DNA of 64,000 nt from DATLFA01 sp039915945 (GTDB lineage: Bacteria; Actinomycetota; Acidimicrobiia; Acidimicrobiales; WLNW01), in NCBI GenBank assembly GCA_039915945.1, contig JBDSMH010000064.1:1-64000 (forward strand). The letters run 5' to 3'. A program made the translations under genes and the position numbers. Below are positions 32,484-40,824 of the stretch, piece after piece (position 1 is the first letter of the stretch; each line of letters starts with the position of its first letter). The notes beneath the pieces are model-generated. The model had not been told where the DNA came from, made no database searches, and saw only the letters and a list, made by a program, of their open reading frames with translations.

Positions 32484-34626
32484 CCCGACGGGTGACCGCG
32501 CGCCGTTGACGCTGCGCGAGTTCGCGGAACTGCCCGTCGAGCGACTCAAAGGCATCGGCCCCAAGCGCGAAAAGGCGTTCGCGGATCTCGGCATCACGAC
32601 TGTCCTCGATCTGCTCACGCACTACCCGCGCCGCTACATCGATCGCACGAAAGAAGCGACGATCGCCGAGCTTCGTCCCGGCGAAGAAGGCATGGTGCTT
32701 GCGACCGTCGACAAGGTCTCGGGACGCATGACGCGCACAAAGAAGCGCATGGTCACGGTCACCGCGCGCGACCACACCGGCAAGCTCACGTGCACGTTCT
32801 TCAATCAACCGTGGCGTGAACGTCAACTCTCGCCGGGCACCGAGGCCATCTTCTTCGGCAAGCTCGATGTGTACCGGGGTGTAGCGCAGATGACGAACCC
32901 CATCGTCGATCTCGTCGGCAACAAGACGGGGCGCATCATCGCCGTGTATCCGCAGTCGGAGAAAGCCGGGCTCAACACGTGGGAGATCGGCGACGCGGTG
33001 CTCGAAACGTTGCGCCGCTCGTCCGATCGGGGTATCGGCGACCCGTTGCCACCGTCGCTGCTCGAGCGCCATCGATTCATCGACCGGGCGCGTGCGTGGC
33101 GTCAGATTCACGATCCTCAGTCGATGGCCGACGTCGCGGAAGCGCGCCGTCGTCTCGTGTTCGACGAACTTTTGCGCGTGCAGTTGGCGCTGGTATTGCG
33201 CAAGCGTGCCCTCGAGGCCGAGACCAAGGGCATCGTGCACGACGCCCCGGGCGTGCTGGTCACCAAACTGCACGAACGGCTGCCGTTCTCGCTCACGAGC
33301 GCGCAACGCCGCGCCATCGACGAGATCGCGACCGACATGGCGGCGCCGCACCCGATGCACCGATTGCTGCAAGGCGACGTGGGTGCGGGCAAGACACTGG
33401 TCGCGCTCAGCGCGCTGTTGATCGCGGTCGAAGGAGGCTATCAGGGCGCGCTGATGGCGCCGACCGAGGTGTTGGCCGAGCAGCATCACCGCGGTCTGCG
33501 AGAGCTCGCGTCGGACCTCACCGTCGCCGACGACAACACGTTGATGGGCGAGCGTCCGGTGCGCATCGAGTTGCTCACCAACCGCATCACGGGCAGCGAG
33601 CGCAAGCGACTGCTCGCCGATCTCGCGGCCGGCGTTGTCGACATCGCGGTCGGCACGCATGCGCTGATTCAAGAGGGCGTGAGCTTCGCGTCGCTCGGCA
33701 TGGTCGTCATCGACGAGCAACATCGGTTCGGCGTCGAACAGCGCGCCGCGCTGCGCGAGAAGAGTGCCACCGATCTGACTCCCGACGTGCTCGTCATGAC
33801 CGCGACGCCGATCCCGCGCACGGCGGCGATGACCGTCTACGGCGATCTCGACGTCTCGGTACTCGATGAGTTGCCGCCAGGGCGAACTCCGATCACCACC
33901 GTCTGGGCGCAAACCCCACTCGAAGAAGAGTCGGTGTGGCAGCACGTGCGTGACGAGGTCGCGGAAGGACGGCAGGTGTACGTCGTCTGCCCGCTCATCG
34001 ACGAATCCGAGACGCTCGAAGTGCGCTCGGCCGAGGAGACCTACGCGCAGTTGTCGAATGTCGAGTTGTCCGGCTTGAAACTCGGTCTATTGCATGGGCG
34101 TTTGTCGTCGGCCGAGAAGGAACAAGTGATGACCCTGTTCCGCGCGGGCAAGCTCGACGTGCTTGTCGCGACAACCGTGATCGAAGTCGGTGTCGACGTG
34201 CCCAACGCGACGATCATGGTCATCCTCGACGCCTACCGATTCGGCATCGCGCAACTCCACCAATTGCGCGGTCGCGTCGGCCGCGGCGCACAACAGTCGT
34301 ACTGCTACCTCGTCGGGGAGGCGACGACCCCCGACGGCGTCGCCCGCATCGAGGCGCTCGTGGCCTCGACCGACGGGTTCGCGCTGGCCGAAGTCGATCT
34401 CGACCTGCGCGGCGAGGGAACGATCATGGGGGAGCGTCAGAAGGGACGCAACGATCTCAAGTTGGCGTCGTTGCGGCGCGACCGTGAATGGGTCGTAGCC
34501 GCGCGCGAAGCGGCCTTCGAATTGGTCGATCACGACCCTGGCCTCCACTCCGAGTTCACGTTGCTGCGCGACGAAGTCGAGTTGATACTCGGCGACGAGG
34601 CGGCCGAGTTCTTGATGAAGAGCTAG
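32440..34626 (+). CDS. recG: ATP-dependent DNA helicase RecG
   Basis: A 728-residue SF2 helicase that remodels stalled forks and Holliday junctions. The N-terminal wedge/OB domain contains KGIGPKREKAFADLGI and LLTHYPRRYIDR. Helicase motifs follow: Walker A QGDVGAGKT, motif Ia APTEVLAEQH, DEQH in VVIDEQHRFGVEQR, TATPIPRT, VATTVIEVGVDVPNA and QLRGRVGRG. The ATG at 32440 is preceded by GGAGG at 32429-32433 and overlaps fakA. Its stop overlaps the convergent oxidoreductase stop by four bases. Confidence 0.97.
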   Translation: MAASRSTPTTSASSSPTGDRAPLTLREFAELPVERLKGIGPKREKAFADLGITTVLDLLTHYPRRYIDRTKEATIAELRPGEEGMVLATVDKVSGRMTRTKKRMVTVTARDHTGKLTCTFFNQPWRERQLSPGTEAIFFGKLDVYRGVAQMTNPIVDLVGNKTGRIIAVYPQSEKAGLNTWEIGDAVLETLRRSSDRGIGDPLPPSLLERHRFIDRARAWRQIHDPQSMADVAEARRRLVFDELLRVQLALVLRKRALEAETKGIVHDAPGVLVTKLHERLPFSLTSAQRRAIDEIATDMAAPHPMHRLLQGDVGAGKTLVALSALLIAVEGGYQGALMAPTEVLAEQHHRGLRELASDLTVADDNTLMGERPVRIELLTNRITGSERKRLLADLAAGVVDIAVGTHALIQEGVSFASLGMVVIDEQHRFGVEQRAALREKSATDLTPDVLVMTATPIPRTAAMTVYGDLDVSVLDELPPGRTPITTVWAQTPLEEESVWQHVRDEVAEGRQVYVVCPLIDESETLEVRSAEETYAQLSNVELSGLKLGLLHGRLSSAEKEQVMTLFRAGKLDVLVATTVIEVGVDVPNATIMVILDAYRFGIAQLHQLRGRVGRGAQQSYCYLVGEATTPDGVARIEALVASTDGFALAEVDLDLRGEGTIMGERQKGRNDLKLASLRRDREWVVAAREAAFELVDHDPGLHSEFTLLRDEVELILGDEAAEFLMKS

Positions 34627-35522
34627 TTCTGGAGCGGTAGCAAGATCGACGCCAGGCTTTCGAGCTCTTCGGTCCAGCCGGCGGGGGGATCGCCGTAGGG
34701 CAGCACCACGAACTTCGACGCTCCCGCGTCGATGAATCGTTCGATCATGCTGCAGAGCTGATCGCGATTGCTGGCCACGATGTCGTTCGGTGAGGCGTCG
34801 GGCTCGCGCTTGCGAATGATGTCGACGATGCCCGGCGGCAACGGGCCTTCGATGTAGGGCACCAGCACCCCGAAGTGCTCTTGGTCGACGTGGCGACCCG
34901 CCTGGTCCGCGGCGCGGTTGACGACGGTGATGCCTTTGCGCACTGAGTCGGGTGTGCAGAACGAGGGCAGCCAACCGTCACCGAGCCGACCGGTTCGTTC
35001 GAGCTCGACCGTAGACGCGCCACCGAGCCAGATGTCGATGTGCTTGGCGAGCGGCTTTGGCTCGACAGTGACGCCGTCGAGGTGGAAGCGGGCGCCGTGG
35101 TGCACCACTTGATCCTCGGACCACAAACGCCGCATAAGTGGCAGCGCTTCTTCGAACCATGGTGCGCGTTCGTTGCGCTGGAGGCCGAACGCCTGTTGCT
35201 CGAGCGGGTTGACCGCGCCGAGGCCGACCGCGGGGAAGGCCCGGCCATTGGACAAGCGGTCGAGACTGGCCAGCGCCTTGGCCAACACGACCGGGTTGCG
35301 GCCCGGCAAGACCATGACCGCAGTGCCCACCTTGAGCTTGCGCGTGCGGGCGATGGTGAACGTCATGGCCACCAGCGGATCGAGGCTGGGCCCGTTGATG
35401 CGCTCGGTGAACCACAACGAATCGAAGCCGAGCCGCTCGAGCTCGTCGACGATGTGGCCGAGCGTCGCTCCGTCGGCGAGATCGGTCGCCGCGCCCAACC
35501 CCAACCCGATGCGGATCTTCAT
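34623..35522 (-). CDS. Luciferase-like (F420-type) oxidoreductase
   Basis: A 299-residue TIM-barrel oxidoreductase of the luciferase-like monooxygenase family. It begins MKIRIGLGLGA, with LGFDSLWFTERING, VGTAVMVLPGRNPVVLAK and FPAVGLGAVNPLEQQAFG, typical of actinobacterial members that use cofactor F420 rather than FMN. The substrate is unknown. F420 use is inferred from family, not from a visible motif. It is convergent with recG (stops overlap), and divergent from fumC. Confidence 0.88.
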   Translation of the reverse strand: MKIRIGLGLGAATDLADGATLGHIVDELERLGFDSLWFTERINGPSLDPLVAMTFTIARTRKLKVGTAVMVLPGRNPVVLAKALASLDRLSNGRAFPAVGLGAVNPLEQQAFGLQRNERAPWFEEALPLMRRLWSEDQVVHHGARFHLDGVTVEPKPLAKHIDIWLGGASTVELERTGRLGDGWLPSFCTPDSVRKGITVVNRAADQAGRHVDQEHFGVLVPYIEGPLPPGIVDIIRKREPDASPNDIVASNRDQLCSMIERFIDAGASKFVVLPYGDPPAGWTEELESLASILLPLQN

Positions 35523-35533
35523 GGGCAGTTTCT

Positions 35534-35599
35534 ACACCTCGTTGGCGGGGCTGACGCCCCGGCCGCACACCTCGTTGGCGGGGCTGACGCCCCGCCAAC
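35534..35599. repeat. Tandem 27-base repeat forming a strong hairpin
   Basis: Two exact 27-base copies at 35534-35560 and 35567-35593 (period 33). The second continues into a perfect 11-base inverted repeat, 35574-35584 with 35589-35599, around TGAC; the first copy can form the shorter GGGGC/GCCCC hairpin. It lies immediately upstream of the minus-strand F420-type oxidoreductase, in the divergent gap with fumC. Regulatory role unknown. Confidence 0.75.
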
Positions 35600-35748
35600 T
35601 GGTTGATGTGTGTATTCGGCGAGCCGCTCCAGCACCCCCCGGCTGTGATTCCAGTCGACTGGCGGGACTTCGACCCCCGACCGTCGAGAATGGTGCAACA
35701 TCGCCCGGTTCGGCAATGGTCCGGGCGGTTCATCGGAGGTTGGCGCAC

Positions 35749-37104
35749 ATGGTCGAAATTGAGCAGACACCCGCCGAGGTCGCCTGGGGCGCCCAGACAC
35801 AGCTGGCCATCACCAACTTCCCGATCTCCGGACGGCCCGTCGACCCCCGGCTCATCCGCGCGCTCGCACGTATCAAGGCGGCCGCGGGCACGGTCAACGG
35901 GGCACTGGCGGAGGTTACCGTCGTCGACGCGGCGATGGGTCGTGTCATCGCGGAGGTGGCCAACGAGATTGCCCACGGCGCGTACCTCGATCAGTTCCCG
36001 GTCGACGTGTTCCAGACCGGCTCGGGCACGTCGACCAACATGAACATGAACGAGGTCGTCGCGACGTTCGCGAGTCAGCGGCTCGGTCGCGCGGTGCATC
36101 CCAACGATCACGTCAACGCATCGCAGTCGTCGAACGATGTGATCCCATCGGCCATTCGCATCGCGGCGGCAGGGGGGGTCGTCGACGAGTTGGTTCCCGT
36201 ACTCGAACGCTTGACGCGTGTGCTCCGGCGCAAGTCACGCGAGTTCGCCACCGTTGTCAAAGCTGGGCGTACTCATCTGATGGACGCCACGCCCATCACG
36301 CTCGGTGCTGAGTTCGGCGCGTACGCGACGCAGATCGAGCTCAACATCGAGCGATTGCGCGAATGCATCCCGCGTGTATGCATGCTGCCGCTCGGTGGAA
36401 CCGCGGTCGGTACCGGCATCAACGCGCCACGCCAGTTCGCGCCGCGGGTCGTGCGCCGTCTCGCCAACTCGACGTCGTTGCCATTGCGCGCGGTGCGCGA
36501 TCGTGTGGCGCGACAGGCCGCGCAAGACGAATTGGTCGAGCTCTCGAGCCACCTGCGCACTCTCGCGATGTCGCTGGTCAAGATAGCCAACGACGTGCGT
36601 TGGATGGCCTCTGGCCCGCACAGCGGGCTCGACGAGATCGCGCTACCCGCGCTGCAGGCCGGCTCTTCGATCATGCCGGGCAAGGTCAATCCAGTGCTGT
36701 GCGAAGTGGTCACGCAAGTCGCGGTTCAGGTGTTCGGCAACGATGCCTCGGTGGCCTTCGCCGGGTCACAGGGCTCGTTCGAGCTCAACACCTACCTGCC
36801 CGTCATCGCCCACAACGTGCTCGAGTCGATCACGTTGCTGACGAACGCAACCAGAGAATTCACCGAGCGCTGCGTGAGTGGCATCGTGGCGCACGAAGAA
36901 GTCTGTCGGGACTACGCCGAGCGTTCGCCGGCGATCGCCGCGGCACTCAACGAACGTCTCGGCTACGACCGCGTCGCCGAAGCGGTGCACGAGGCCGAAC
37001 GACACGGCGTCACCGTGCGCGAGATCGTGCGCGAGCGCGGATGGTTGAGCGCGCGCGAACTCGATGCGCTGCTCGACGTGCAGCGACTGGCCTCGCCTCA
37101 GTGA
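35749..37104 (+). CDS. fumC: Class II fumarate hydratase
   Basis: A 451-residue member of the fumarase/aspartase superfamily. Signatures: WGAQTQLAITNFPIS near the N-terminus, TGSGTSTNMNMNEV, HVNASQSSNDVIPSA and the superfamily loop GSSIMPGKVNP at about residue 305. NFPIS favours fumarase over aspartase; it interconverts fumarate and malate in the TCA cycle. The ATG at 35749 follows GGAGG (35736-35740). It is placed divergently from the F420-type oxidoreductase. Confidence 0.93.
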   Translation: MVEIEQTPAEVAWGAQTQLAITNFPISGRPVDPRLIRALARIKAAAGTVNGALAEVTVVDAAMGRVIAEVANEIAHGAYLDQFPVDVFQTGSGTSTNMNMNEVVATFASQRLGRAVHPNDHVNASQSSNDVIPSAIRIAAAGGVVDELVPVLERLTRVLRRKSREFATVVKAGRTHLMDATPITLGAEFGAYATQIELNIERLRECIPRVCMLPLGGTAVGTGINAPRQFAPRVVRRLANSTSLPLRAVRDRVARQAAQDELVELSSHLRTLAMSLVKIANDVRWMASGPHSGLDEIALPALQAGSSIMPGKVNPVLCEVVTQVAVQVFGNDASVAFAGSQGSFELNTYLPVIAHNVLESITLLTNATREFTERCVSGIVAHEEVCRDYAERSPAIAAALNERLGYDRVAEAVHEAERHGVTVREIVRERGWLSARELDALLDVQRLASPQ

Positions 37105-37108
37105 AGGA

Positions 37109-37600
37109 TCAGGATGCGAGCGCGGGGGTGCCGGGGTAGGCGACGGGATCGCCCTTTACCGGGATCGTCGGCTTGCTCCAGCTGGTGAAGCGGGCCAGCT
37201 CTTCGGCGAGCGGTCGCCACGTTGCCGGGTCCCACCCTTCGGCCACGCCGAGCAGCGAGCAGTCTTGGCGCAGGACGACCAACGACGGCAGCACCGAGAG
37301 GCCGAGCGACTTGACGAGCGCCCGGTGCGGATCGACGTAGGTGAGAAACTCGTCGGCGAGCGGGCCGAGGAACTGTTTGGCGCCCTCACGGTCGGCCGTC
37401 ACGAGCCACGCCACCCGGCAGTCGGCCCCGCGGAACGTCTCGAAGATGCGCTTGATCGTGGTGAGCAGCCAGGCACTTTCGTGGGTGTACGGGTCGATGA
37501 CGCCGAGGACCAGCGGGAATGTCGTGAGCCAGTTGGAGAGCGGCCGAGCTTCACCCGACAGGTGCTCGAGATCGAGTGCGGGATCTGGAGCCGTTGCCAC
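37109..37600 (-). CDS. Thioredoxin-like hypothetical protein
   Basis: A 163-residue protein with a probable thioredoxin-like fold: FPLVLGVIDPYTHESAWLL, FRGADCRVAWLVTADRE, then LGLSVLPSLVVLRQD with the cis-proline and YVDPHRALVKSLG before it. The CxxC active site is missing, so it is unlikely to be a disulfide reductase. The start GTG 37600 was preferred over an in-frame ATG at 37633, because the intervening residues overlap composition of the upstream gap. It is convergent with fumC (stops 4 bases apart). Confidence 0.65.
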   Translation of the reverse strand: MATAPDPALDLEHLSGEARPLSNWLTTFPLVLGVIDPYTHESAWLLTTIKRIFETFRGADCRVAWLVTADREGAKQFLGPLADEFLTYVDPHRALVKSLGLSVLPSLVVLRQDCSLLGVAEGWDPATWRPLAEELARFTSWSKPTIPVKGDPVAYPGTPALAS

Positions 37601-37712
37601 GGCGGCAGACGGTAGCGCACGACACTTTCCCAAGGCCGCATCCAGCGCTCGGCTCCCCCGAGGTAGTGGCGCCCGACCGAGGCCGGAGTCCGAGGATTAG
37701 GCTCGCGGATCG

Positions 37713-38519
37713 ATGCATCCGATCGAACGTCTGCGCTACGTCGCCCGGGCGTCGGGCGCGCCACCGGCCGCGGTCGCCCGCGAGTCGATTGGTGCATTGA
37801 TGACCTTCGACGATGATCCTCGGGGCTTGCTGAACGCGTGCCGGCGGTTGGTCACCCGCCACCCCCGATCGGGCCCGATGATCTGGCTGGCCTCTCGGGT
37901 CCTCACTGCCGGCGACCCGCGCAGCGAGGCGCGGTCGGCCGCCGCCGAGCTCGACGGCGATCCCACTGCCGACGAACTTTCCTACGCGCTCAGCGACGAA
38001 GCGACCGTGGTCGTGATCGGCTGGCCCGAGGTCATCGCCCGTGCGCTGGTGCGGCGCGGCGATGTCGAAGTGTTGGCGATCGACGCGCACGGCGAAGGCT
38101 CGGCGTTCGCTCGCCGCCTCGAACAAGGCGATGCGTGCGCGGCGTCGATTCCGTGCGAGGGCGTGGCCGCCGCGATCGCCGCGTGTGACGTCGTGTTGCT
38201 CGAGGCGAGCGCGATCGGCCCGCAACAATTCGTCTCGGTCGCCGGCTCGTTCTCGGCGGCCGCCGTCGCGCGTGCGCTCGATGTCCCCGTATGGCTCGTC
38301 GGCGGCGTGGGCCGCGTCCTGCCGGCGCGGGTGTTCGATGCAGTCGCGTCGCGCGTGGGCGAGGCCACCGAGCCGTGGAACGACGAAGACGAGCTCGTGC
38401 CCATCGATTTCGTCGATCACATCGTGGGGCCTTCGGGTGTGCTTCCTACTGCGCAGGCCTTGCGTGAGTGCGCGTGTCCGATCGCTCCTGAGCTCTTCGG
38501 CAACCTCGACGACGGGTGA
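37713..38519 (+). CDS. eIF-2B alpha/beta/delta-like Rossmann protein
   Basis: A 268-residue protein whose C-terminal two thirds match the NagB/RpiA/CoA-transferase-like fold of eIF2B regulatory subunits and methylthioribose-1-phosphate isomerase: ACDVVLLEASAIGPQQFVS, then SFSAAAVARALDVPVWLVGG. The first about 90 residues are helical, as in eIF2B-like proteins. Bacterial members are not translation factors in any established way; sugar-phosphate isomerase-like activity is possible. The MtnA catalytic Cys is not evident. The neighbour is a CoA-ester lyase, 36 bases downstream. Confidence 0.6.
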   Translation: MHPIERLRYVARASGAPPAAVARESIGALMTFDDDPRGLLNACRRLVTRHPRSGPMIWLASRVLTAGDPRSEARSAAAELDGDPTADELSYALSDEATVVVIGWPEVIARALVRRGDVEVLAIDAHGEGSAFARRLEQGDACAASIPCEGVAAAIAACDVVLLEASAIGPQQFVSVAGSFSAAAVARALDVPVWLVGGVGRVLPARVFDAVASRVGEATEPWNDEDELVPIDFVDHIVGPSGVLPTAQALRECACPIAPELFGNLDDG

Positions 38520-38555
38520 CCGAGAGAATCGGGCTCGGCCATTACAATCGGCGCA

Positions 38556-39506
38556 ATGTCCAGCCGCTCGCGTCATCTACCGCGGCGCTCGTGCCTATCG
38601 GTGCCGGCGTCGAGCGACAAGATGATCGCCAAAGCGGCGACACTCGCGGCCGACATGATCTTCCTCGATCTCGAAGACTCGGTCGCACCGTCCGAAAAGC
38701 CCGCCGCGCGCGCACGCGCCATTGCCGCGCTGCGCGACATCGAGTGGAATGACAAGGTGGTCGGTGTACGCGTCAACGCGTGGGATTCGCCGTTCACTGT
38801 CGACGATCTCGTTGCCGTCACGACCGCCACCAGCGCGCGCCTCGACATCGTGATGTTGCCCAAGGTGCAGACACCGGGCGAGGTCGAGGCCGTGTCGTTG
38901 ATGCTCGACCAACTCGAGCAATCCGCCGGTTTCGCGCGCGGGCAGGTGGGCATCGAGATCCAGATCGAGACCGCGCGTGGGTTGGTCGATGTCGAACGCA
39001 TCTGCGCCGCGTCGTCGCGGCTCGAAGCAGTGCATCTCGGCCCCGGTGACATGGCGGCGTCGTTGGAGATGCCGGTGATCTCCGGAGGCGTGCATCTCGA
39101 CAACTACCCGGGCGACCATTTCCACTACGTCTTCAGCCGCATTCTCGTCGCGGCGCGCGCCAACGGCCTTCAGGCACTCGACGGGCCCTACTTCCGCATC
39201 AAAGACCTCGACGGGTTGCGCGACTACACCCAGCGCTCTCGCGTGCTCGGTTTCGATGGCAAGTGGGCGCTGCATCCCGATCAGATCGCAATCATCAACG
39301 AACTGTTCTCGCCGACGCCCGAACAATTCGCAAGGGCGTGCGCAATGCTCGAGGCCTACGAACAGGCGACCGCAGTCGATGGGCGCGGCGCGGTGTGGTT
39401 CGAGAGCGAGATGATCGACGAGGCGTCGCGCAAGATGGCGGCCAAGTTCGTTGCCCGAGGCGAACGGGCCGGCCTCGTCCGTCGGGATGCCTCGCATGGC
39501 GCCTGA
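38556..39506 (+). CDS. HpcH/HpaI-type CoA ester lyase (CitE-like)
   Basis: A 316-residue TIM-barrel lyase of the CitE/malyl-CoA lyase group. Signatures: RSCLSVPASSDKMIAKA, DMIFLDLEDSVAPSEK (metal-binding Glu/Asp), GVRVNAWDSP, VMLPKVQTPGEV, GIEIQIETARGLV and FDGKWALHPDQI. It should cleave or form a 3-hydroxyacyl-CoA such as malyl-CoA or citramalyl-CoA using Mg2+. No glyoxylate-pathway partners are next to it. The end overlaps the CapA-like gene by about 11 bases, implying co-translation. Confidence 0.9.
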   Translation: MSSRSRHLPRRSCLSVPASSDKMIAKAATLAADMIFLDLEDSVAPSEKPAARARAIAALRDIEWNDKVVGVRVNAWDSPFTVDDLVAVTTATSARLDIVMLPKVQTPGEVEAVSLMLDQLEQSAGFARGQVGIEIQIETARGLVDVERICAASSRLEAVHLGPGDMAASLEMPVISGGVHLDNYPGDHFHYVFSRILVAARANGLQALDGPYFRIKDLDGLRDYTQRSRVLGFDGKWALHPDQIAIINELFSPTPEQFARACAMLEAYEQATAVDGRGAVWFESEMIDEASRKMAAKFVARGERAGLVRRDASHGA

Positions 39507-40812
39507 CGGCAGCGGGCCTCGCGCCGCGCGCGCGCCGGCTGATGTCTACCGGCGGCGCCGCCTGGTGGCGATGGCGATCGTCAGCGTCGTCGTCGTTGCC
39601 GGCTTTGCGTTCGCCGGCTCGCGCGGCGGTGGTGATTCGGACGATGGCGACGTGGCGGCCGGCGGTTCCCAGCCGACGCAGTCGACATCGCAGGGCAAGC
39701 CCGGCGCCGCGACGACGACCCGAGCGCCCCGGGTGGTCACGATGATGTTCACCGGCGACACGTTGGTCCACGGCGCGGTCTACCAACAGGCACAGGCGTA
39801 TGGCTCGAAGTCGGGCAAGGCCTATGACTTCCGGCCGATGTTCGCCAAGGTGCGCCCCATCATCTCGTCGGCCGACGTCGCCATATGTCACCAAGAGACG
39901 CCGCTATCGGCGGACGACAAGCAACTCTCCGGGTATCCCGTCTTCAGCACGCCGCACGAGATCGCCGACGGGCTCCTCGACGCCGGGTACGACGGATGTT
40001 CGACCGCGTCGAACCACTCGTTCGATCGCAACGTGCAAGGCATCACCGACACCGCGAATGTGTTCGATCAGGTTGGCCTCAAGCAGTCCGGCATGGCGCG
40101 CACACCCGAAGAGAACGCCCGCGCGACGGTGTATTCGGCCAATGGGGTGACGATCGCCCACCTCGCGTATTCGTACGGACTCAACGGCTACGTGTTGCCC
40201 GCCGACAAGCAGTGGCTCGTACGACTTATCAACAAGGACAAAGACTCGCCCGTCGATCAGCCGTACAACTCGCAGCACATCCTCGCCGACGCCAAGGCGG
40301 CGCGGGTGGCCGGCGCCAACCTGGTCGTCATCAGCATCCAGTGGGGCGCCGAATATCAGTCCAAGCCGACGCCGGCGCAGGTGGCGTTGGCCAACGAGTT
40401 GCTGGCATCGCCCGATATCGACCTCGTCGTCGGGCACCATGTACACGTGATCCAGCCGATCGATCGCGTCGGCGAGAAATACGTGCTCTTCGGGGTGGGC
40501 AACTTCTTGTCGAACCAATCACCCCAAGCCGACGCCACGTTGCCGGCCGCGTCGCAAGACGGCGTCATCGTCGGCGTCACATTCACCGAGGCCGGTGCCA
40601 GCGGTGTGTTCAAGACGACCAAGGTCGGCTACACACCGACGTGGGTCGATCGCAGCGGCTACGTCATCACGCCGGTTGCCGCCGCGTTGAAAGATGCCGC
40701 GACACCCGCCGCCAACAAGACCGTTTTGCAACAATCGTGGCAGCGGACGACGACGGCGATCAACGCCAACGGCGCCGCGGACAAAGGCGTCGCTCCCACC
40801 GACGCGCCTTAA
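39496..40812 (+). CDS. CapA-family (poly-gamma-glutamate) metallophosphatase-like protein
   Basis: A 438-residue membrane-anchored protein. A signal anchor (RRRRLVAMAIVSVVVVAGFA) lies at residues 18-37 and a Ser/Thr/Gly-rich linker follows. The extracytoplasmic domain has the CapA calcineurin-like pattern: MMFTGDTLVHGAVY, ADVAICHQETPL, ASNHSFDRN, ISIQWGAEYQ and VVGHHVHVIQPI. CapA proteins take part in capsule or cell-surface polyglutamate production, although many actinobacterial members lie outside such operons, as here. Start ATG 39496; 39487 is also possible. Confidence 0.88.
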   Translation: MAPDGSGPRAARAPADVYRRRRLVAMAIVSVVVVAGFAFAGSRGGGDSDDGDVAAGGSQPTQSTSQGKPGAATTTRAPRVVTMMFTGDTLVHGAVYQQAQAYGSKSGKAYDFRPMFAKVRPIISSADVAICHQETPLSADDKQLSGYPVFSTPHEIADGLLDAGYDGCSTASNHSFDRNVQGITDTANVFDQVGLKQSGMARTPEENARATVYSANGVTIAHLAYSYGLNGYVLPADKQWLVRLINKDKDSPVDQPYNSQHILADAKAARVAGANLVVISIQWGAEYQSKPTPAQVALANELLASPDIDLVVGHHVHVIQPIDRVGEKYVLFGVGNFLSNQSPQADATLPAASQDGVIVGVTFTEAGASGVFKTTKVGYTPTWVDRSGYVITPVAAALKDAATPAANKTVLQQSWQRTTTAINANGAADKGVAPTDAP

Positions 40813-40824
40813 GGTCTCCGGCAC

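Noticed and set aside
30699..32618. Long 639-residue minus-strand frame
   Set aside because: Shadow of fakA/recG on the other strand, without recognisable motifs.
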